A DNA stretch of 64,000 nucleotides. It comes from Fonsecaea monophora. Lineage: Eukaryota; Ascomycota; Eurotiomycetes; Chaetothyriales; Herpotrichiellaceae. Positions 10,756 through 21,605 of the stretch are shown in pieces (the first letter of the stretch is position 1; each line of letters starts with the position of its first letter). The notes below the pieces were generated by a model. The model searched no databases, had not been told where the DNA came from, and worked only from the letters and a program-made list of their open reading frames with translations. A program made the translations under genes and the position numbers. The DNA is taken from NCBI RefSeq assembly GCF_001642475.1, contig NW_019173994.1:1-64000 (forward strand), read 5' to 3'.

Positions 10756-12835
10756 ATGCAAGACTCCGAGGGAGAGACGACGCAAGAGGTGGGAGAGAAG
10801 ATCGAGACGGGCATCTCCCAAGAAGCCGTGCAGGACAGCAGCATCTTGAAGGCCGATCTGAGCGAAGATGACGGCGAGGTCTTCAAGAGTCACACTGGCG
10901 TGGCCGAGTTTCGAGCCTTGGGATGGTATGTGGTCACTCTTCTCTACTCTTTACTACAAGGGGAACACTCGCTTATGTACAACGACGCAGGATCCGAGCA
11001 TGTATCATCCTCTTGAAGCTGTGTTTCGCCACGGGTGTATTGGGAATTCCCTATGCCATGAATGTGACGGGCTATGGACCGGGCATCTGCATCCTCTTCG
11101 GCTGGGGAACCATGACAACCTGTAAGTCGCAAACACCAACACCGTGACATAGCTTGTGTTGTGTATCCTTGCTCACGAACACGGCTTGGTTCAAGATTAC
11201 GCCTATATCATGTACCTGTTCCGCATGAGATACCGCGGCGTGCACAACATCGCCGATGGCGCCGCCGTCATGGGAGGACCCATTGCTCGCGAGGTCGCCG
11301 GGGGCTTGTTCCTCTTGACGTGGATGTGAGTTTCTCGAGCGCTTCCTGAGAGTGAAACATCTTCGCTGACGGGTTATGCACACAGCTTGGCCGCTGGCTC
11401 CGGGTTCATTGGGTTGGCTCAGGGGCTGAAGATTCTCGCCAACGGCAAAGCCTGCACGGTCGTCTGGACCATGGTTGCGGCCGTCTCGACAGGCATCGTC
11501 TCGAGTATCCGCACATTGGGCAAGATGGCCGTCTTGACCTGGATCGGGTTTGCTTCCATCTTCACGGCCGTCTTCATCGTGGTGTGAGTTTGTCCCATGT
11601 CAGGTCGACAAGAATTCAGACAAGTTGATATGATATTGACGATTTCTTGCATAGTGTCGGCGTCACTCAAGTCGACAGACCCGCCGCCGCCCCGGCCACT
11701 GGTCCCTTTGATCTTGGTGTCATCGCCGTAGGGTCACCCGGATTCGTGGCAGGACTTACCGCGACACTGAATCTTTTTTGTAAGAACAGCCACCACCAAC
11801 AAGACTCCCCAAGCCCTTCTAGCCAGAGAAAAAAGGAGACTAAACGAGGTATGTACATATAGCCGGCTACGGAGCCACACCGACCTTCATGCCCGTCATC
11901 GCCGAGATGAGGCGGCCCAAATCCTTCCCCAAGGCTCTCTTCACCTCGCAAGCGATCCTGTCTGTCTGCTACATCACCTTTGGCACCGTGGTATACGTGT
12001 GAGTTTGTCTCTCCAAAGTCTATCTCTGACAGAGCTGATAATCTGGTCCAGCTACTGCGGTCAATACGTGGCCAGCCCGTCGCTCGCCAGTGCCGGCGGG
12101 ACGATTGAGAAGATTGCATTTGGGATATCGATTCCGGGCTTCATCATGACCTCGACGCTGTGGATTCACATGGCTGCCAAATTTGTCAGTGTCCTCCTCC
12201 CGGCTAGAGCTAGAAGATAATGCTAACAACTCTCCCCGAGTAGCTCTTTGTCAAGATCCTGCGCAACTCTCCTCACCTACAGAGCAATAGCATCGTGCAC
12301 TGGAGTACCTGGCTGTACGTGTCCGCCCTCCCCTTCTTTGCCTCCTTATTCCACCTGCTGGCTGGCTGGCTGGAGACACTACCTACATTTGAAGATATGA
12401 ACTAACCAGATCCTGTTGATCTAGAGGCTCGACCATAGGAATCACGCTATTGTCATTCATCGTGGCCGAAGCGATCCCCTTTTTCGGGTTTCTGCTCGGA
12501 CTGATCGGCTCGCTGTGCTGTGCTCCGACATGTGTATGTTTTGTTCTTACCCCTCCTCCCTCCGTCCCTCCTCTTTTGGATTACCAAATACTAGAGAGCC
12601 TTGCTAAACTAAGCCTTGTGATCCGTCCTAGTTGATAATCCCCGCCTTCATGGGCCTCTACATGGACCGGGGCACGTACAACACGAGCTGGCGCCGCCGC
12701 ACCATCTGCGGCCTGCACCTCGCCGTGATCGCGCTGGGCTCCTTCATTACCGTCGCGGGTACGTACACGACCATCAAGAGCATCGTGGACGCATACCGCG
12801 ACGGCACCGTCGGGGGCGCATTTAGTTGTGCCTGA
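10756..12835 (+). CDS. Amino-acid transporter, AAAP family (Aa_trans)
   Basis: Ten exons: 10756-10925, 10991-11121, 11196-11325, 11386-11583, 11655-11779, 11863-11998, 12052-12184, 12244-12314, 12425-12533, 12632-12835. They join without frame conflict to 468 residues. After an acidic cytosolic N-terminus of about 50 residues come about eleven hydrophobic segments, beginning with IILLKLCFATGVLGIPYAM, and the family-like SGYGATPTFMPVIAEMRRP in the middle. Fungal relatives (Neurospora Mtr type) import neutral or aromatic amino acids by proton symport at the plasma membrane; the substrate here is not determined. The start ATG 10756 follows CTACC. It is tail-to-tail with C6 regulator 2. The high intron number (nine) is typical of this family in Pezizomycotina. 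Confidence 0.9.
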
Positions 12836-13081
12836 GTACACTGGTATCAATGTCTGAGTCAAGGTCAGAACTCTGGAGAGAAGAGAAGAGAAAAGACGAG
12901 AGAGGGAACAAGGGCAAAGCACGAAAGAGTCTTGTTACTGTTATTCATGGCGTATATGTAAACATACTATACAATAGAGCGATAGACAAGACATTTCCCA
13001 GAATCTGAATCTGGGCGGTATATATGACAATGTGATGCGCATGTCACATGATCCTTCAACATGATAATCCCCCCTAACCAA

Positions 13082-15386
13082 CTACTGCAAGCCATCGTAG
13101 TCTGTCTGCCACATCCCCATCGGCTCAAATGAGTCCGCCATGAAGGCGTCCTGGAAGAAATTGTCATGGGTATCAAAAGACCACGACAGAGGATTCAACT
13201 CCCACTCCGCCGAGGTCTGCGCCAAAGTGAACTGACCGCCATTATTCGTGGGCATGGTTCCAGGTTGCGTGAGGATGTGTTGCTGGGATCTCCACAAGCC
13301 GGTATCTGGCTGGACCTGAAAAGGCTGCTGGTCGGTGCTCGGCGCCTGCGAAGGGTCAATGTTGCGGCGTACAGTCACGTTCCCGAGTAATGGGACCTTC
13401 AGGTTCAATTGACGAGAGTTGACCGCGTCGCTATTTTGCTGAAGCAAAGCATTGAGAGAACGAATCGTCATTGCGCCGAGCCGTGCAAAGCTGGCATTGG
13501 TCGTGTCACGAGATTTCTCGTCCATAACCTTGAGCACTTGCGCGGCAATGCCCTGTATTCTCGCCTTGTTCACTTCCAGGTCGAGATGGTTGCTGGAGGG
13601 GCCCGTGTGGGATGTGAGGAGGAGAACCGTGGTTGCGGTGAATGCTTGTAGATCCAAGATCGGAGACAGAAAAATACCAGAGGGCAGCATACGACGCAGA
13701 GCTTGATAGCGTTGCGCGACCGCTTCGCAGGCTTCCATGCATGTCAAACGACTGTACATGTTTCCCTCCGCCGGGTCCTGGCGCATGGTAAAAGGCAAAT
13801 GCACCCTCATCAAAAAGTAATAATGTAATAGTTGGCAGAGACTCTCAGGTTTGAAATGCACAAAATCCTGGTCCCACCAGGACTTCGGAGTCTGAGCAGC
13901 AAGAACTCGAAGCTCTCGGTCGAGCTCCAGTGCGTACGCATATGCCTGTGCACCAGATGCATGGTTGGCACCGAGATCGTCCAGGGTAGAAAACTTGGCT
14001 GTTATATCCGTTAACTTGTTCAGATAAATGGGGACCTGAACGGTGCCGTTGATTATTATAGGCTTCAAATTAGTGTAATCTGAGCGCCGTGTGGCAGGGG
14101 GGCGGTTGACTATCATGCAGAGCAGTCTCTCCGCTGAGCACATGAACTCCCAAAGCTGAATCCTCGGGAGCAGTGATTGGTCTGGTGTACCATTGCCGGG
14201 CGGGAGGCTTTGAGACGCTTTCGGCAGTCCGAGAAGCTCAGCCATGGCCACAAAGTGTCGCATGCGGATCCATGCTTTCTGGAAATTCCCTTGGCTTATT
14301 TGGCTATCGCGCTTGTCAGCTCGTTTCGACCATTGACATGTCCACTGGAACATCTTACAGCCTCAAAAACTGGTAGTTCTTGTCAGCATACGTTGGCAAG
14401 GACGGCTTGGATGGCATGAAGGAGCACAGGACAACAATGCCATTGTAAGGTGAGGACAACTCACGTGCATCGCCATCCCCAATCCCTCAATTGTTCCCAT
14501 CAGTCGGTCGTGCGATATTAACTTGCTCTCTACCGCGTCAGATACTGCCCGAGCAAAGTCGTGGATTCTGCGAAATCTTTTGAGCGACGTTTCTGGGCTG
14601 CCGTGATCTTGTGGTTCTTGCAGCCCCGTGACAGCAAGGTCAAGAAGCCATGATGCCAAGGATATGGCATCAGCATCTGGCGCGCACATGCTCTCATAGC
14701 TGTCCAGCAGTTCGGTGTGAGATTTCACCGCAAATGGTTGTGGAAGCAGGGCATGAACGAGATCAATCCATTTGGACGCTGTCTTGGCCATATCCCGGGC
14801 GTCCTCTCTTTGAGGAATTAGCTGCTGTAGTGTCTGCCGAGCCAGATCCAGAAGGTGGGTGGATGCCTTAGCTTTGCGGTCCTGTAGTTGCTGGTCTAGT
14901 TGGCCGAAATCCCCACTCAACCAATCATTCTGGAAAAGCGAACGGAGGTGTGTTGGTTGCTCAGTCGCAAGGACATCTGAAACGTTGGATTCATTGTCCG
15001 AGTCATCGTCCCCTTGACTGCTGGTAGCCTGAACAGAAGCTGGTCTTGCGACGTCTGTTATTTGGTACCCAAGCTTCGACTGAATTTCACGAACTGTCTT
15101 GCGCAGACTGGCGACCTCGACCTCTAGGAGAGCAATTCGATGACGCGACGGTAATCTCTGCTCGTGGACCGGCCGAGAAGTGTAGACTTGGGCAACACAT
15201 TTCACGCCTCGGTCTTCGCAGCTTCGACATGATTCTGCATCGTCAGATCTTCGAATACAGCGAATTTTGCGACGTCTACCTGCACATTATCAGAACAGCA
15301 CTCTTGATGCACCGCAACGAACACAGACACTCGCTACAGCTCTTTGTCCCCTTCCGTGATTGACTAGGCATCTCAGGTTGGGACAT
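13082..15386 (-). CDS. Zn2Cys6 transcription factor 2
   Basis: Four exons on the minus strand: 15329-15386, 14465-15279, 14359-14369 and 13082-14303, giving 701 residues. The first 49-nt intron falls inside the zinc cluster; splicing yields KSCSEC|RRRKIRC, with Cys17, Cys20, Cys27, Cys37, Cys40 and Cys47. A coiled linker (IALLEVEVASLRKTVREIQ) follows as the usual dimerisation element. The third exon is only 11 nt: the best reading joins GLGMAMH to FLRL and QISQGNFQKAWIRMRHF, matching the LxLxQ..GN..AW..R motif of fungal regulator homology domains, and is supported by GTGAGT and GTAAGA donors. The C-terminus is Gln/Asn/Trp rich, as in activation domains. It is convergent with the permease and divergent from a seven-TM protein. 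The target genes are unknown. Confidence 0.87.
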
Positions 15387-15996
15387 GTCAGAGGGTTGAA
15401 CGGTTGCTCGAAAGTCCCGGAGCAAGGAGATATTCGGCTCGGACACAAGAGCTCGCTGTATCTGAGAAGGGAATAATGCTCGGCTTGCAGCGTAGATCGT
15501 GGCTGGGCTCGACGAAGTTGTAGTGTTGGACGTTCGCAGCTCGGATTTCGGCGGGAAACGAAGCCGAATCGAAACCTGGAGCAGCGCTTTGACGCAAGGC
15601 AAAGTTGCCGCTTTAGGAAAAGTCACGCGTTCACGGCTGCGCTTCTTGTCCGCGGCTCCGTTTTTGTTGCGAGATTCCGTCGTCACCTCAGTTGACTACC
15701 AACTTCTATTGGTCTTCGGTGGCTGCTTTGATATCAATCATTGTTCGTGCACCGGCCGATGGGACAATTGGATCCCTAGTGCGAACCGATTCCCCTCCAT
15801 ACTGTTGTTCGATCTCGTATCGTGAAGATCCGCCTGCGTCACAAGTGGAGGGCCCCATGTATATAACAATGGACTTCCCATTAGAAAGAGATGGCTATGG
15901 TCAATATTCAACATCAACAATCTATCGATATTTGCCTGTCAAGAATATCACAGACCCTACGATACCCAATCGCTACTGTCGCAATTCACCAACGCA
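15387..15996. promoter_or_regulatory. Divergent promoter, C6 regulator 2 / seven-TM protein
   Basis: A 610-bp spacer between divergent start codons. The frame of the seven-TM gene is open for about 40 codons upstream of its ATG but has no other ATG, so a 5' exon cannot be excluded. No other gene is visible. Confidence 0.5.
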
Positions 15997-16929
15997 ATGG
16001 GAGGACCATATCCCCCGACAACGGCCGCCATAGGTGGCGTACCGACGGTTGGCACCGACATCCCAGCAGACGCTGTCCTCCTCCTTTTCTATGTCTGCTT
16101 TGCAACCACGAACATGACCATCTTTCAGCTCAATCGGCGGAGGAATCACAAGTTCATCCCATCGGCGCTCCTGTTCGGCTTTTGTATGGCCAGGACAGCC
16201 ACTCTGTGTCTGCGGATTGGGTGGGCGACAACGCCGCATGATATTCAACTGGCGATTGCGGCACAAATCTTTGTAAACGCAGGCATATTGATCATCTATA
16301 TCATCAACCTGATCCTCGCACAACGCATACTGCGAGCATCACAGCCACAAATTGGATGGAATCCAGTCCTGCGAGCCGCATACAAGTTGTTGTACATCGG
16401 CATTGGGGCAGCACTCGTCATGGTCATCACATCCGTTGTCCTCTCAATGTACACGCTCAATCCGCACACCAAATCTGTTTGTCGAGATATCCAGCTCGCG
16501 GCGATCACCTACCTATTCTTTTTCACCTGCCTCCCTGTCATCCATACTGCATTAGCGGTCCTTTTGCCGTCGTCGAGAGATGCGGAGAATTTCGGCCACG
16601 GCAGCATGAGGAGCAAGTTGGTCATTGTTACCTCTTCGGCCTGTTTATGTATGTTGATAGCAGGCTTCAAAACTGGTATCACCTGGGAGTCCCCGCAACC
16701 AGCCACCAATCCACCTTGGTACGACTCTAAAGCCTGCTTCTATGTCTTCAACTTCATGCTCGAGATCATCATACTTTTTATATTGACTTTCAGTCGAATT
16801 GACAAGCAATTCTTTATTCCAAATGGGTCGACAAAGCCTGGAGATTACAGTCGAATTTTGGAAGAAGGTGAACAGAAGACGGAACATGCTTCATGGTATG
16901 CTTCGCCACAAGAAAACGAGAAGGACTGA
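15997..16929 (+). CDS. Seven-transmembrane fungal protein (putative GPCR-like)
   Basis: An intronless frame of 310 residues with seven clear hydrophobic segments, at about 25-45, 53-75, 86-113, 126-150, 164-190, 206-228 and 243-265. They are separated by short charged loops, and a hydrophilic tail rich in Lys and Glu follows. The opening, PTTAAIGGVPTVGTDIP, and the segments FCMARTATLCLRIGWA and IAAQIFVNAGILIIYIINL resemble a large group of Ascomycota proteins often labelled family C-like GPCR. I know of no tested function for the group, and receptor activity is inference from topology. The start is the first ATG in frame. It shares an upstream region with C6 regulator 2, so co-regulation is possible. 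Confidence 0.8.
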   Translation: MGGPYPPTTAAIGGVPTVGTDIPADAVLLLFYVCFATTNMTIFQLNRRRNHKFIPSALLFGFCMARTATLCLRIGWATTPHDIQLAIAAQIFVNAGILIIYIINLILAQRILRASQPQIGWNPVLRAAYKLLYIGIGAALVMVITSVVLSMYTLNPHTKSVCRDIQLAAITYLFFFTCLPVIHTALAVLLPSSRDAENFGHGSMRSKLVIVTSSACLCMLIAGFKTGITWESPQPATNPPWYDSKACFYVFNFMLEIIILFILTFSRIDKQFFIPNGSTKPGDYSRILEEGEQKTEHASWYASPQENEKD

Positions 16930-17325
16930 AAAGGGAAATTGTTGCCCACATTGTAACGATTAATGATGATTTCTGCATGATTAGAGAAGCGGACTATGTA
17001 TGCTGTATGCTTGGCTAGACATCAATTGAATTTCTTATAGATTTGTCAGTCTTTGATTCTCATATTCCCTCATGTTTTTCCACAAATAAGCCAAGCACTG
17101 TAGGCAAGCTGTCCAATTGCTCCGCCGTAGCGCGTACAGTGGTTTTACGCGTCGCGTCCATCTCGAATTGGGAAGCGGGATCTTTACGACATTTCAGTCG
17201 CTCCTTCCCGAGCTGTAGCCAGACATCACTGGTTCACTTTTTTTTGGCATTTTCTTTCTCATTCATGGCTGTCATGTCAACCTAGTTTCCCACCAATCCT
17301 ACCTCCTCTTGAATTGGAAGACAAC
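16930..17325. promoter_or_regulatory. Spacer with RFC1 promoter
   Basis: A 396-bp spacer between tandem genes. No gene seen. It should hold the end of the seven-TM transcript and the RFC1 promoter. Confidence 0.5.
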
Positions 17326-20300
17326 ATGCCTTCAGATATTAGGAGTTTCTTTGGAAATGGAGGGGCAAAGCCTTCGGTGAAGACTGCCACTTCAAAGGTT
17401 AGCCGGGGCGTCGTTCGCTCTGTATCGCTCAGCCGAGCATAAAGCATAGGTGACTGATCATGAGGCAGGACACCTCCAAAGCGACTACGAAACAGCGCGG
17501 CTCTCGCAAAGTCGTCTCCGATGACGATGACGATGATGATATTGAAGAAGTAGTCAAACCCGCCTCTAAGAAGCCTACCACTCCAAAGCCCGAGAAATCG
17601 GCCAAAGAACCAGTGGAAGAAGAGACTACCAGCTCAGCTTACTTTGCGGCCTCAAAAACAAAGTCTGCGAAGTCTACCCCATTGCGAACAAAAGCAGCCG
17701 CTACGAATGGTGCCGAAAAAACACCCAGCAAAGAAGTGAACGGTGACACACCATCTACTGGCAGAAGATCCTCCAGAAAGACTGGCAAAAAGAACTATGC
17801 CGAACAGGATGAAGATGACAATCCCAATAAAGTCTTGGAGGATGACCGCGAAGGCAATGATGACATTTTCAGTGACTTGAAGAGCAGGAAAGTGGACGAC
17901 GATTACGAGGAAGGAACAGACGAGGAAGATATAAAGCCACAAAAACGAATGGGCAAGACTGTCAATGGGCACTCTAAAAAGCCCCAAGCAAAAAATGATG
18001 ATGAAGACGACGATATCGAGATGGCACAGATCCCCGGATATGACGGACCTGGTGATGCGAGAAGTAAGAAAACGTCCAGCAGAACCACTTCCAGTCGTAA
18101 GAGAAAGTCCAAAGATCTTGAGGATGAAGATCAGGACGACTTGGATGATGCCGACGATACTCCCAAAAAGAAACAGAGGACTACGACATCGACAACTAGC
18201 AGGAAGCCGCGCGCGACCCCCAAAAAGGAGGAAAAGGAGGAAAGCAAGGAGATACAAAATATCTTTGACAATATCCCTACTGTGAGAGCTCCGACTCCAC
18301 CACCAAGAGATGACAAGAAAAAGTTCACATTTGGTGGCGGTAACGCCAATGTGGCTCCACCCGCAGCTGGCTCTGCTGATATTCCAGTGGGTGCAGAAAA
18401 CTGTCTTGCTGGACTAACTTTTGTCTTCACGGGGGTTCTCAACTCGCTTGGCCGCGAAGAGGGACAAAACCTCGTAAAACAGTATGGCGGCAAGGTGACA
18501 GGCGCGCCATCCAAGCGGACCAGCTACGTCGTCCTTGGTGCCGATGCAGGACCCAAAAAGCTTGAAACGATCCGCCAGCTGGGAATCAAAACAATCAACG
18601 AAGAGGGTCTCTTCGCACTCATTCGACAGCTTCCAGCAAATGGTGGTGATGGAAAAGCAGCCGAAGCCTATGCCGAGAAACAAGCCAAAGAGGAAGAGAA
18701 AATCCGCAAGCAGGCAGAAGACGAGGAACAACGCGAACGTGAGAGACAGAAAGAGGCTGCGAAAGTTGCAAAAGCTGCCGCAGCTCGAAGTGGTGCCCCT
18801 GTACCTCCAGCCAAACCAAAAGGTCCCAGAGTGGAAGACAGACTCTGGGTTGACAAATACGCCCCAGATTCAACGAGCGCCGTCTGTGGAAACAAGGCCC
18901 AGGTTGAAGGCTTACAGAGATGGCTTCGAAATTGGCCGAAAGCGGCCAAATCAGACTTCAAGAAGGCGGGTGCTGATGGGAAAGGCACCTTTCGCGCAGC
19001 TTTGCTCCATGGTCCCCCAGGCGTTGGCAAGACCACCGCTGCCCATCTTATTGCCAAACTTGAGGGCTATGATGTCGTCGAGAGCAATGCCAGCGAGACT
19101 CGGAACAAGAAGCTTCTTGAAACTGGATTGACTGGTGTTCTGGATACTACGTCTCTCCTCGGGTATTTCGCCGGCGATGGCAAGAAAGTCGAACAGTCGA
19201 AACGAAAGCTCCTGCTGATCATGGACGAAGTGGATGGCATGTCAGCAGGAGATCGTGGTGGCGTGGGCGCTTTGGCTGCTATCGTCAAGAAGACCAGTGT
19301 CCCGATGATCTTGATCTGCAACGAGCGGAACCAGCCAAAGATGAGGCCACTCAACAATGTGACAGCAGAGTTTCAGTTCCGAAGGCCGACCACGGATATG
19401 ATTCGAGGCCGGATCGCTACGATTCTGTTCCGCGAAGGCATGAGATTACCCGCACCCATCATCAATGCCTTAATCGAGGGATGCAATGGCGACATTCGCC
19501 AGATCATCAACATGATTTCAACTGTCAAACTCGACAATAAAGATCTCGATTTCAGCGACACCAAGGCAATGTCGAAGGCATGGGAGAAACATGTGATTCT
19601 GAAGCCTTGGGACATTGTGAACAAGATCCTTCGACCACAAATGTTTGCTGCCAGTTCATCTGCGACCTTAAACGACAAGACCGAGTTATACTTCAATGAC
19701 CATGAGATGAGCTATCTTATGCTCCAGGAGAACTATCTTAAGACCAATCCTGCCCTTGCGAGCTCTTATAGCGGTAAAGAGCGAGAGATGAAGCTATTGG
19801 AGCTTGCAGACAACGCCGCTGCCAGCATTTCTGACGGCGATCTAGTTGATCGGATGATTCACGGTTCCCAGCAGCAATGGAGTTTGATGCCGCTCCACGC
19901 TATCTTCAGCTTTGTTCGACCTGCTAGCTATGTGTACGGAATGCTCGGGGGACAGGCTGCATTCCCCACTTGGTTTGGGCAAAACAGCAAGCAGAGTAAG
20001 TTGGAATTCAGTCTCGTGTGGCTTTGTGTACTAATATGCTGTAGCGAAACTCTCTCGCTTTGTCAAGGAGATTCAAGGACATATGCGGCTTCGTACCTCT
20101 GCCGATCGTCATGAAATTCGCCAGCAGTATCTCCCGGCCCTATGGAGCAAGACAGTCGGCACGCTCAAGAATCAGGGCAAGGACGCCGTGCAAGATGTCA
20201 TCGACTTCATGGACTCTTACTACTTGACCAAAGAAGACTTCGATGCCGTGCTGGAACTGGGTGTTGGACAGTACGACATGGACGAGATCAAGATCGACGC

Positions 20301-20703
20301 CGCTACCAAGGCAGCATTCACTAGATTGTACAACGTTCAGAGCCACCCTATGCCATTCGTCAAAGCAAGCCACATCCTGGGTACCGCCAAGGGACGAGCG
20401 AAGAAGGAAAAACCAGACTTGGAAGAAGCAGTAGAGGACTCCGAGGCAGAAGAACTCCTAGCGGAAGCTGAGGCCGGCGACGAAGAGGATGATGACGAGG
20501 ATCTGAAGAAGGACAAATACATCAAGGCACCAAAGAAGAAGGCTGCCAGTGCATCTACTGCGGGTGCAAAGGGCAAAGGCAAGAGGATGAAGGCGGACGA
20601 GGATGAGGACGGAGTCGTCGAACCTGGAAGCGACGAGGAACCGAAGAAGAAGCGAGGAACTGGTGGAGCACGCGGTGGCAGGAAAGGAAAAGGACGAGCG
20701 TGA
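17326..20703 (+). CDS. Replication factor C subunit 1 (clamp loader large subunit)
   Basis: Three exons: 17326-17397, 17469-19995 and 20045-20703, giving 1085 residues. The 24-codon first exon, MPSDIRSFFGNGG, carries the expected N-terminal PCNA-interaction-like motif. It is followed by about 300 residues of acidic/basic low-complexity sequence with nuclear-localisation clusters. A BRCT domain lies at about 333-412 (CLAGLTFVFTGVLNSLGREE), then the AAA+ module with Walker A GPPGVGKTT at about 540 and Walker B LLIMDEVDGM at about 605, then the RFC1 C-terminal domain and a Lys-rich tail. RFC1 pairs with RFC2-5 to load PCNA at primer ends in replication and repair. The start at 17326 is supported by the match of exon 1 to the family; the frame beginning at 17460 lies partly in the intron. 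Confidence 0.96.
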
Positions 20704-21605
20704 GGGGCCATTGATAAATATGACCAAATTGATGCCGGCTCAATTGGCTGGTAGAGACGACCAACGAACATGGAGTGAGGAGTAAAAAGGGTGTACATTA
20801 GGGGCTGACATTGTTCATACATCGATAAAAGTACAAACTAGAGGCGGCTCGCGAATCGAAGATATAATGGTAGAAGAATGTAGTAGTGCCAGCACCAGTG
20901 TCAGAGAGAGTCTATTGTCTAATAGGTAGTAGGTACATGGAGTTCTGCTGATTTCTTGACCTTCTGATCCTTCGCTGTGACATAATGATCAACGTTCAGG
21001 GTACGAGTTTCTGACAGCCACAGCTAACGAGAAAATGGGCGTACCGCAGACTCACAGGCTGCCATGAATCAACAGGCTGAGATGCAGCGACCTTGAGAGA
21101 CGAGAGATGCTGCTCTGCATATGAGTGGCGTTGACACTGGACCTACCAGGGTCAACGAGGCTCTGTCACCTCTTAGAACCTCAGCTCCATCTCACCACCC
21201 AACAAAAAGACCGAGAAACGCTGTGCCTAGATGTCTATAGGCGCACTGTTGGTGCTGCGGGCGGGGCTTTCCGGTGTTCCATTAGTTATTCACCCCTGTC
21301 CCCCAGCCGTCGATCACACAAAAGCCGCCTTACCGCAACCGCCCAGTGGCGAATCCTCGATCGAGCCAAGGGTCCAAGCTGTGGCTCTGGGTGGCAGTGT
21401 ACCGTATTCGGATTGGGGCACCTGAAACGTCAGTTCTGCCCGCATCAGAGCTCACGTGGGAAAGATTTATATATACCCAGTTGTCGTGAAAGACGTCGAG
21501 GGAACAAGAGATGGGTAGAGCGCAGCCAATTGAGACTATATCACAGCCAACCGATATATCGACGTGAAACAATTGTCGACGGGACAGGATCTTGACAACA
21601 GCAAC
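20704..21605. other. Intergenic upstream of the arrestin-domain gene
   Basis: A 902-bp spacer between tandem genes. A frame of 156 codons (21125-21595) was judged non-coding because it has no domain and runs through the TATA region. Promoter elements near 21453-21475 are listed separately. Confidence 0.6.
21453..21475 (+). promoter_or_regulatory. E-box CACGTG and TATA box upstream of the arrestin-domain gene
   Basis: CACGTG occupies 21453-21458 and TTATATATA 21467-21475, about 130 bp before the chosen ATG at 21606. The spacing to the start fits a fungal core promoter. CACGTG is bound by bHLH factors, but this single copy proves nothing about control. Confidence 0.5.

Noticed and set aside
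17652..18257. 201-codon minus-strand frame
   Set aside because: Antisense shadow of the acidic/basic low-complexity region of RFC1; no domain.
21125..21595. 156-codon plus-strand frame before the arrestin-domain gene
   Set aside because: Runs through the TATA box and leader of the arrestin gene, with no domain; considered non-coding.
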